Virus record (IMG/VR): IMGVR_UViG_3300030104_002001
Coordinates: 1 to 23,163 of that record
Source of the DNA: a virus
Strand: one strand, 5' to 3'
Length of the DNA stretch: 23,163 bases
The translations under genes were made by a program, and so were the position numbers. Of this stretch, positions 6,700 to 12,340 are shown one piece after another. The number at the start of each line of letters is the position of its first letter. Position 1 is the stretch's first letter. Under the pieces are notes generated by a model. It saw nothing but the letters and a program-made list of their open reading frames with translations. It searched no databases and was not told where the DNA came from.

Positions 6700-7336
6700 T
6701 TACGTAATGCCTAAGAAACCTAAACCTTCTAAAAAATATTTAGAACTAATAGAAGCTTATAAACATTTACATGAAGATGATACTAAGTTTCAAGGTATAA
6801 GTTTAATACCTTTTGCTATAGATATTTATGATATAATAAATTTTAATAATTGTAAATCTATTTTAGATTATGGTTGTGGTAAAGGTTATCCTTATAAAAA
6901 AGAATATAAATATATGGATCGTAAAAAGAAAATACCTAACTTTGATAAACCTTTACATCTATGGTGGGGTATAGAAGATTTATTTTTATATGATCCAGGT
7001 GTACCAGAACATAATAAATTACCTACTAAAAAATCTGATTTAGTAATATGTACTGATGTACTTGAACATATACCTGAAGAAGATTTAGATTGGATTATCA
7101 GAGAGATATGTAGTCTGTCTAACAAAACAGTATTCATTAATGTATCTGGTGAACCTGCTTTAAAAACATTTACTACAGGTAAATATAAAGGAGAGAATGT
7201 ACATGTATCTTTGTTTGACCATGAGTGGTGGTTGAATAAAGCAAAACATGTATGGGAAGATTATAAACATTTAAAAATATACTTGACTTCTACTACGAAA
7301 GAGGGTATAATTGGAACATGTATCAAAGGAGATTAA
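6692..7336 (+). CDS. Class I SAM-dependent methyltransferase
   Basis: This is a 214-residue protein if started at 6692, where AAGGA (6679-6683) is correctly spaced; an upstream in-frame ATG at 6653 lacks such a site. SAM-binding motif I is SILDYGCGKG (56-65), and LVICTDVLEHIPEEDL (117-132) is the post-motif typical of Methyltransf_11/12/23 enzymes. The substrate is unknown. It overlaps the fusion gene by 8 nt, so it is probably co-translated and may act on the same glycan or lipid product. Three basic stretches (KKPKPSKK, DRKKK, the tail) give a positive charge. No DNA-methyltransferase catalytic motif (NPPY, or the PC motif) was seen, so DNA methylation is less likely. Confidence 0.85.
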   Translation: MDDYVMPKKPKPSKKYLELIEAYKHLHEDDTKFQGISLIPFAIDIYDIINFNNCKSILDYGCGKGYPYKKEYKYMDRKKKIPNFDKPLHLWWGIEDLFLYDPGVPEHNKLPTKKSDLVICTDVLEHIPEEDLDWIIREICSLSNKTVFINVSGEPALKTFTTGKYKGENVHVSLFDHEWWLNKAKHVWEDYKHLKIYLTSTTKEGIIGTCIKGD

Positions 7337-7337
7337 C

Positions 7338-7751
7338 ATGCTAAATTTACTTACACAACTACTACCTGTTGTGGGTGAGGTTATTGATAGAGTAGTACCT
7401 GATCCTAAAGCTAGAGAAGAAGCAAAACTTCAAATGGTTAAACAGGCACAAGAGGGAAAGTTTAAACAAGCTGAACAACAGCTCTCTGTTATTATGGCAG
7501 AAGCTCAGTCAAAAGATCCTTGGACATCTAGGGCAAGACCTGCATTTTTATATGTAGTGTACTTATTAATATTAACATCAATTCCTATGGCTATTGTTCA
7601 TGCTTTTAATCCTGAACTTTCACAAAGACTAATAGAAGGTTTTAATGGTTGGCTTACTGCTATACCAGAACCTATTATAACATTATTTGGAGTGGGATAT
7701 TTAGGCTACACAGGTGCACGTAGCTATGATAAATTTAAAATAAAAAGGTAA
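7338..7751 (+). CDS. Holin, GTA-type (3-TM family)
   Basis: The 137-residue holin candidate matches the pattern of the gene-transfer-agent holin family: a hydrophobic N-terminal helix (3-20), an amphipathic Q/K/E-rich segment (25-58), the conserved SKDPWTSRARPAFLYVV block (58-74) leading into a transmembrane helix (69-89), and a second helix IITLFGVGYLGYTGA (113-127) with a basic tail. Holins open the inner membrane at the end of infection so that endolysin can reach the cell wall. AAAGGAG at 7326-7332 supports the ATG at 7338 rather than the upstream TTG at 7311. The likely endolysin partner lies on the other strand, near 11.7-12.1 kb. Confidence 0.9.
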   Translation: MLNLLTQLLPVVGEVIDRVVPDPKAREEAKLQMVKQAQEGKFKQAEQQLSVIMAEAQSKDPWTSRARPAFLYVVYLLILTSIPMAIVHAFNPELSQRLIEGFNGWLTAIPEPIITLFGVGYLGYTGARSYDKFKIKR

Positions 7752-7755
7752 AAAA

Positions 7756-7893
7756 ATGTTCCCATATACTGAAGAAGAATGGCTGTGGTTATCAGCTAAA
7801 AAAACTTTACAAGGAGAAATTTCATGGCTAGAAAATCTAAAAGAAAAGTTGTTGACCAAGATAAAAAAGTTGCGTGGATTATTGGGATTGTAA
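7756..7893 (+). CDS. Short ORF, 45 aa, amphipathic
   Basis: ATG at 7756, four bases after the holin stop, gives MFPYTEEEWLWLSAKKTL followed by a basic amphipathic helix ending KKLRGLLGL. AAAGG at 7744-7748 is correctly spaced. It overlaps the next small ORF for 70 nt in another frame. I recognise no family. Its position between holin and other membrane ORFs suggests a lysis accessory role, which is inference. Confidence 0.5.
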   Translation: MFPYTEEEWLWLSAKKTLQGEISWLENLKEKLLTKIKKLRGLLGL

Positions 7894-7931
7894 TTGCTGG
7901 TATTATAATAATAAGTGTTTTAAATGCCTGA
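7824..7931 (+). CDS. Short single-span membrane protein, 35 aa
   Basis: The translation starts MARKSKRKVVDQDKKVAW and continues into a hydrophobic run of isoleucines and valines (residues 18-34). A basic N-terminus before one transmembrane segment predicts an inner-membrane protein with the N-terminus inside. The Shine-Dalgarno sequence AAGGAGAA (7811-7817) is the best of this cluster and sits 6-7 nt before the ATG, which argues that this overlapping ORF is real. Its last 8 nt overlap the next gene. It could be a small lysis or holin-modulating protein; no family is recognised. Confidence 0.6.
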   Translation: MARKSKRKVVDQDKKVAWIIGIVIAGIIIISVLNA

Positions 7932-8256
7932 TATATTTTATGTAGCTATGCTCCTCATTTGTTTTAATGGGGAGTGTACCACGTTTGAAAGTGCACCTTA
8001 CTCTAAAGATTTAAGTGAAGCTAACTGTCAAACCATGCTTCAATATACTTTTCAAACAAAAGTTGGTCCTTATTATGATGAAATAATTGACTTTGAAAAA
8101 GATAGTCCTGATGATATAAAGATAATGTATGCAGGATGTGATAAAACAGATAGGAAAAATAATGATTGGAAAATTACTCCCAACGTGGACCCAGAATTAT
8201 ATAAACAAAATCCAAGCATTCTTGAATGGGGAGAACCAGAAGGTAGAGAACTGTAG
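7924..8256 (+). CDS. Small exported protein of unknown function
   Basis: This 110-residue protein has a short hydrophobic N-terminus (IFYVAMLLICF, residues 4-14) that may be a signal peptide or anchor, followed by an acidic, soluble part. Four cysteines (C13, C18, C35, C73) suggest disulfides in the periplasm. The start overlaps the preceding ORF by 8 nt. The ribosome site is weak, so translation probably depends on coupling. I do not recognise the family; its place after the holin suggests a lysis or envelope role. Confidence 0.65.
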   Translation: MPDIFYVAMLLICFNGECTTFESAPYSKDLSEANCQTMLQYTFQTKVGPYYDEIIDFEKDSPDDIKIMYAGCDKTDRKNNDWKITPNVDPELYKQNPSILEWGEPEGREL

Positions 8257-8341
8257 TAAGTTTGTTACTTCTTTTTACTATGCTGTTATAGTAGGTACTA
8301 CAGCAGGTATTATTCATTGGTTAATTCATTCATGGAATTAA
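8129..8341 (+). CDS. Overlapping small membrane ORF (C-terminal part probably translated)
   Basis: The 70-codon frame overlaps the preceding gene for 128 nt. Its C-terminal part, after that gene stops, encodes one clear transmembrane segment (YYAVIVGTTAGIIHWLIHSW, residues 50-69). The stop at 8339-8341 overlaps the terminase ATG at 8332 by 10 nt, as expected for a real gene in this tightly packed genome. The start is uncertain: the ATG at 8129 has no good ribosome site, and a TTG at 8222 would give a 39-residue version. The nested arrangement recalls overlapping spanin genes, but no lipobox is visible. Confidence 0.4.
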   Translation: MQDVIKQIGKIMIGKLLPTWTQNYINKIQAFLNGENQKVENCSKFVTSFYYAVIVGTTAGIIHWLIHSWN

Positions 8342-8754
8342 ATGATAAGCAAGAAAAGTTTTGTCAAGCTTATGTATTAAGACATAATGCTGCAGAAGCT
8401 GCACGTATAGCAGGATATGCAGAAAAATATGCACATACTCAAGGATATAAATTTTTAAAAGGCGATACACCTTTAAGTGAAAAAATTAATGAACGTATTC
8501 AAGAGTTAGAAGGTACATTAGAAACAAGTGTTAATGTTGTAGATGAGATAGAAAGTCAGTATGCTTTTGCTAAGAAAGAAGGACATACTAATAGTGCTAT
8601 CAAAGCTTTAGAACTCTTATCAAGAATAAGAGGAGCAACAAGTGAAAAAGAAATAGATCTTACACCTGAAAAACTAGATGAAAGTATAGTTAATTCTTTA
8701 AAAATATTAGGTAAAGAAAAAGTAAATGAACTTATAAAAAAATGTGGGTTCTAA
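8332..8754 (+). CDS. terS: Terminase small subunit (Terminase_2 type)
   Basis: The 140-residue protein begins MELNDKQEKFCQAYVLRHNA and continues AEAARIAGYAEKYAHTQGYK, the helix-turn-helix DNA-binding region of Terminase_2-family small subunits. It recognises phage DNA and delivers it to the large subunit for packaging. Residues 50-115 are the helical oligomerisation region. I chose the ATG at 8332 because the homology begins there; the frame extends upstream only to a TTG. The large subunit is not next to it: the strand switches immediately after the stop, with the last base of the TAA at 8754 touching the first base of the opposing gene's stop at 8755. Confidence 0.92.
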   Translation: MELNDKQEKFCQAYVLRHNAAEAARIAGYAEKYAHTQGYKFLKGDTPLSEKINERIQELEGTLETSVNVVDEIESQYAFAKKEGHTNSAIKALELLSRIRGATSEKEIDLTPEKLDESIVNSLKILGKEKVNELIKKCGF

Positions 8755-9333
8755 TTACTGTCCTGCTAAAGGATTATCTAAAGCTCGTTGCAACATCTCA
8801 CGTAACTTTGTTTCTAATGCTGTTAGCTTACTATCTATTAGTTCTATTCTTCGTTGTGCATCAGACTCGATTGCAGTTCTTTTAGAATCAAACCTATCAC
8901 TTGCATGATCAATCATAGTTCTAAGATCTGTCTCTGTTTGTCTAAGAGAAGTTCTTACATCTTGTTCCATAGCTCTTGATCTCTTATCTACATTAGCTAT
9001 TTGATCATGTGCTTCATGTACATCATTTCTTATATCAGTACGTATAGTACGTGCATCATCTTGTGCTGCACCTACCAGTTCTTTTAATGTACTTGTTTCT
9101 ATATTAACATTCTCTTGTAATGATACTATTCTTTCTTCTAATACTTCTAGTCTTAAAGTAAAACCAGACAGATCAGGAGCCACATACTCATTTATCTTTT
9201 TCTCCATAGCTACCCACCTTGCATAGCCTTCAAATCCTGCCCATAAAGCACCACCTAAAGTTCCTAGCAAAGGCAGAATTAATAACAATTTACTACCCTT
9301 TAATTTTATTCCTTTATATTCTACTTCACTCAT
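8755..9333 (-). CDS. Membrane-anchored coiled-coil protein
   Basis: The 192-residue protein has a short basic N-terminus, one transmembrane helix (LLLILPLLGTLGGALWAGF, 16-34) and then a long charged helical rod (about 56-185) with heptad-like spacing and many R/E/D, ending DNPLAGQ. The topology resembles small phage membrane proteins with coiled coils. It is the last gene of the minus-strand operon; its ATG overlaps the upstream stop by 8 nt (ATGAGTGA). The function is unknown: a spanin-like envelope bridge, or a virion or ejection component, are both possible. Another membrane/coil gene of the same design lies next to the endolysin at 12080-12340. Confidence 0.75.
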   Translation of the reverse strand: MSEVEYKGIKLKGSKLLLILPLLGTLGGALWAGFEGYARWVAMEKKINEYVAPDLSGFTLRLEVLEERIVSLQENVNIETSTLKELVGAAQDDARTIRTDIRNDVHEAHDQIANVDKRSRAMEQDVRTSLRQTETDLRTMIDHASDRFDSKRTAIESDAQRRIELIDSKLTALETKLREMLQRALDNPLAGQ

Positions 9334-10921
9334 ACTGTTGTTGAATCATCCTTTCCATTTGTAAGTTAGATCTAACAGAGATATAATCTCCTAAAGGATC
9401 AGACATTATTACATCATTATAAATTTCTTCTGCTTCATACCATTGCATTTGTTGTACTATATCTTGCTGTTGATATTGTTGTATATCAGGACCAAGAGCA
9501 GTAACTAATGCTATAGTAGTAAGTTGTGCTACAGGATCATATTGTGATTGTATTGTATTAAGTACCTGATTAGCTTTATCTTGTTTCTTTTGTTGTTGTT
9601 TAGTAACTTCTAATTTCTTTGGCTCATTCTGATCCACCTCTTCTGATTCCATATCGTTATTCGCAATTTCCTTCTCTTGTGGTTCAGTCTCTTCATTAGC
9701 TTCTTCTTTAATCTCTTCCATGTTATTGTCTTCAGAAACATCAGCGACCTCCTTTGTAGGTTCTTCGTTGGTTTCTTCTACAATTTCTACAGGTTCTTCA
9801 GTAACTTCTTCTATAACTTCAACAGTTTCTATAACAGGTTCAGCTTCTATTGTTTCTACTTCTACTGGTTCTTCCATTGGTTGTTCAATAGCAACCTCTT
9901 TAACTTCTTCTAGTGTAGGCATTGATACATCAACTTCCATGCCTATATCTTGTATCTCTTGTACCATCTCCTGAACCTCTACTATAACTTCTTCATATGA
10001 TATAGTACCTTCATTATATTCTTCCATCATAACACCAATAGTATCAACTTCTATTGGCATCTCTATAGCTATCTCTTCCATTGGATAGTCCATAATAGGC
10101 ATCTCAAAGGTCATAACCATATCAAATTCTTCCATCATTTCATCCATTTGATATTGTTCTTCTGGTGTAGCAACTTCATATTGCTCTATTAATTCTACTG
10201 TTATCTGATCTTCCATTAATCCAGGCTGAACAATCTCTATCCATGTTTCTACTGCTGTAGTTATATGATTGTAATTAACTGTATATTCTACATTATCAAA
10301 GAAATAATTTTTAGCTCCACCTACTCTTATAAATACTTTATCCAAATCTCCTGCAAAATCATACGCTCCTGAGTATGTTGTAGGTGTTTGATTATTCTCT
10401 AATGTAATCTGTCCTGTATCCCATTGTAGAACATTATTATTATATCCTTTTGTTTGAAAATATCCTGTGGTGTTTGCTTGTGAATGATGCATTTGTAGTT
10501 CCCATTCTAAAGCACCACCATTTGATATATGAAATTCACTTATGTCTACATACTGATCAAATGTTGTATGTGAGTTAGACGTACCTTTACCACATCTACC
10601 TGTACCAAAATGTGTATTACAATTTGGCATACTAGCTGAACCAATCCCTCCCCAATCTTGATCCATATCTCCCTCGTACCTACTGGTTACGACACCTGTA
10701 TCTTTATGTAGTAAATCACCTGTTGTTTTGTGTTCAACAGTTGTAGTTGTTTCTGTTATTGTATCTATATGTCCTTCACCAATGTGCTCAGTTTCTATCT
10801 CTTGAGTAACTGTGTCACCTTCTGGCAACATCTGTGCATTAGATAAAGAGCAACATAAGAATAACAGAGAAGATACCAAGAGCACCTTCATCAGAAATAT
10901 ATTCTTCTTCTTTAATAGCAT
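9326..10921 (-). CDS. Secreted protein with beta-rich domain and long acidic tract
   Basis: This 531-residue protein has a signal peptide (1-30, ending SNAQ; an alternative start at 10888 gives a cleaner one, MKVLLVSSLLFLCCSLSNAQ). Residues 85-225 form a beta-strand-rich domain with many N, G, T and aromatic residues and two cysteines (C101, C110), suggestive of a jelly-roll or carbohydrate-binding fold; this is inference. Residues about 231-437 are extremely rich in E, V, M, I and P, with repeated VE, EEP and MEE patterns and very few basic residues. The C-terminus (438-531) is Q-rich and helical. No homologue is recognised. The gene overlaps the upstream gene by 83 nt (50 with the later start), unusually long here. 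It may be exported to the host envelope or carried on the virion. Confidence 0.75.
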   Translation of the reverse strand: MLLKKKNIFLMKVLLVSSLLFLCCSLSNAQMLPEGDTVTQEIETEHIGEGHIDTITETTTTVEHKTTGDLLHKDTGVVTSRYEGDMDQDWGGIGSASMPNCNTHFGTGRCGKGTSNSHTTFDQYVDISEFHISNGGALEWELQMHHSQANTTGYFQTKGYNNNVLQWDTGQITLENNQTPTTYSGAYDFAGDLDKVFIRVGGAKNYFFDNVEYTVNYNHITTAVETWIEIVQPGLMEDQITVELIEQYEVATPEEQYQMDEMMEEFDMVMTFEMPIMDYPMEEIAIEMPIEVDTIGVMMEEYNEGTISYEEVIVEVQEMVQEIQDIGMEVDVSMPTLEEVKEVAIEQPMEEPVEVETIEAEPVIETVEVIEEVTEEPVEIVEETNEEPTKEVADVSEDNNMEEIKEEANEETEPQEKEIANNDMESEEVDQNEPKKLEVTKQQQKKQDKANQVLNTIQSQYDPVAQLTTIALVTALGPDIQQYQQQDIVQQMQWYEAEEIYNDVIMSDPLGDYISVRSNLQMERMIQQQYE

Positions 10922-11378
10922 TTTCTTTTATCCATTTGTCATAGTCAGGTCTTTTTTCTGGATTATTAGCCCACTCTTTAGCAGCATCTATTCCAATTTT
11001 GCCCATGTATGGACAAGGTGTACCTGCCATTTCCATAGCTTGAAAGACTCTTTCATCTTGACATAGTAAAGCAACTGCACCAACTTTCATACCCATTCTA
11101 TATAAAGATCTGGATAGTTTAAGTCTTTCACAGTTCATATCACGTACTGAACTACCACCTGCTATACCTAATATCTGTGACTGTATTGCAACACTAGCTG
11201 CAAAACTACAAACATCTTGATTACTATTCATAATAGAGGGAGCACTAGCTGTAGAGGGAGTTCTATCTACAGATGTAGTGCCAGATACAGTAGATGTTGT
11301 AGATGTTACTGTATTAGTTTGTGCATAGGTTTGTAATGTAAATAAAAATATAATTATAAATAAAAAATATTTAGCCAT
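10839..11378 (-). CDS. Signal-peptide protein with four cysteines and C-terminal hydrophobic helix
   Basis: The protein is 179 residues from the ATG at 11378, whose ATGGCTAA overlaps the stop of the Fe-S carrier gene; a longer frame starts at 11417 but has no support. A classic signal peptide (MAKYFLFIIIFLFTLQTYAQ) is followed by a T/S-rich linker (21-50) and a helical domain with C57, C83, C106 and C122 around NCERLKLSRSLYRMGMKVGA and DERVFQAMEMAGTPCP. It ends in a hydrophobic helix (167-179). Even-numbered cysteines after a signal peptide suggest two periplasmic disulfides. I have an impression of similar proteins in marine phages but know no function. Its 3' end overlaps the next gene's start. 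Confidence 0.75.
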   Translation of the reverse strand: MAKYFLFIIIFLFTLQTYAQTNTVTSTTSTVSGTTSVDRTPSTASAPSIMNSNQDVCSFAASVAIQSQILGIAGGSSVRDMNCERLKLSRSLYRMGMKVGAVALLCQDERVFQAMEMAGTPCPYMGKIGIDAAKEWANNPEKRPDYDKWIKENAIKEEEYISDEGALGIFSVILMLLFI

Positions 11379-11706
11379 AAGCAAAACTTTCTCCACACCC
11401 ACATTGTGAAGTAGCATTAGGATTATTAATTTGTAAATAACTTCCTGCTACATCTTTAGTAAAATCTATAATTGTACCTAATACATACATAATAGCAGTA
11501 GGATGTATGTATAATAAACCTTTATCTAATTTAATAATTTCTTCTTGATTAATATCTTCTACTTCTGAATTAACAAATTCCCATTTATAATTAAATCCTG
11601 CACATCCACCACCTTCAATAGATAGTTGTACACCTAGGGCTTTGTGTTCATTTATTGTATTTGATAAGTATTTGTTTGCTTCTGGAGTAATAGATACTGG
11701 TGACAT
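11371..11706 (-). CDS. A-type iron-sulfur carrier (IscA/HesB-like)
   Basis: The 111-residue protein matches the A-type Fe-S carrier family in length and motifs: SIEGGGCAGFNY supplies C35 and QCGCGESF supplies C102 and C104, the three cluster ligands. Such proteins accept a cluster from a scaffold and pass it to target enzymes in the cytoplasm. The start at 11706 is chosen because it forms TAATG with the endolysin stop and has GGAG seven bases upstream; an earlier ATG at 11724 would overlap more. It lies inside the late operon, between endolysin and exported proteins, not with metabolic genes. Possible targets, phage or host, cannot be read from the sequence. Confidence 0.93.
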   Translation of the reverse strand: MSPVSITPEANKYLSNTINEHKALGVQLSIEGGGCAGFNYKWEFVNSEVEDINQEEIIKLDKGLLYIHPTAIMYVLGTIIDFTKDVAGSYLQINNPNATSQCGCGESFAYG

Positions 11707-12080
11707 TAATAACTCCATATCCAAGGTCTAGGTACTAAAGGACCTACTTCCATAGTATCTATATGAATAAACCTAGAACCATGTGCACCTTTTTGTTTAA
11801 CACCTATACCAGTAAAACCTTCTTCTAAAGCTAGTTGTACAATCTTATATGCTTTTTCACCATGACAAGCTATATCAACAGCTTTACCATATATATGAGG
11901 AGAGTTCTTAGCACCACCTATAGCTTCATTATGTTCTTTACTTCTATATCCAGAGGTAATGGTCATAGGTAGATTAAGTTTATTACGTATAGCTACAAGC
12001 TTTTCCATGAACTCTTCATCCATATTTATTTCACCTGTACCTTTACATTTTAATTCATTCTCACTAAAGAATTTCCACAT
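11706..12080 (-). CDS. Peptidase M15 endolysin
   Basis: The 124-residue M15A-type zinc peptidase matches over its whole length: FFSENELKC at the N-terminus, TITSGYRSKEHNEAIGGAKN (40-59), SPHIYGKAVDI (60-70) with zinc ligands H62 and D69, and RFIHIDT (103-109) with ligand H106, ending RPWIWSY. Members cut peptide bonds in peptidoglycan (D-Ala-D-Ala or L-Ala-D-Glu type) and serve as phage endolysins. No signal peptide is present, so it needs the holin. The start at 12080 forms TAATG with the upstream stop and has GGAG before it. Unlike in many phages, it is not next to the holin, which is encoded on the opposite strand about 4 kb away. Confidence 0.93.
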   Translation of the reverse strand: MWKFFSENELKCKGTGEINMDEEFMEKLVAIRNKLNLPMTITSGYRSKEHNEAIGGAKNSPHIYGKAVDIACHGEKAYKIVQLALEEGFTGIGVKQKGAHGSRFIHIDTMEVGPLVPRPWIWSY

Positions 12081-12340
12081 TATTGTTTCTCCATCCAACG
12101 ATCTAGTTTTTCTTCTAGCTTATCAAATCTTGCTAGTAGTTTATTCATTTCATTAAATACTTCTTTACGTGTAGAATAATTAGTAGCCATAAATTCTCTA
12201 GTCTTAGCATCAGACAATGCATGTTCTTTTAAATCATCACGCAGTTTAGCTATGTCATTATTAGTACCACGTATCCACCATAGAAATGCACCTACTGCTA
12301 ATGTAAGTATAGCATTCCATAGCATTGTCATATCTTGCAT
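12080..12340 (-). CDS. Small membrane/coiled-coil protein next to endolysin
   Basis: This 86-residue protein has an N-terminal transmembrane helix (LWNAILTLAVGAFLWWIRG, 7-25) followed by a charged helical part (28-86) predicted to form a coiled coil (LRDDLKEHALSDAKTREFMA, NKLLARFDKLEEKLDRWMEK). The start and stop both use TAATG one-base overlaps with neighbours. Membrane anchor plus periplasmic coil directly upstream of an endolysin fits an inner-membrane spanin (Rz-like) or a lysis accessory protein. No outer-membrane lipoprotein partner is visible, so this is inference. Confidence 0.8.
   Translation of the reverse strand: MQDMTMLWNAILTLAVGAFLWWIRGTNNDIAKLRDDLKEHALSDAKTREFMATNYSTRKEVFNEMNKLLARFDKLEEKLDRWMEKQ

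Noticed and set aside
6692-7336. Reading the small methyltransferase as a DNA modification (anti-restriction) enzyme
   Set aside because: No NPPY-type or cytosine-5 catalytic motif is visible, and its coupling to glycosyltransferase genes points to another substrate.
9677-9974. Two plus-strand ORFs opposite the acidic tract (F/Y-rich and S/T-rich translations)
   Set aside because: They are mirror images of the GAA/GTA-rich coding strand of the acidic protein; composition is low-complexity and there is no ribosome site or family resemblance.
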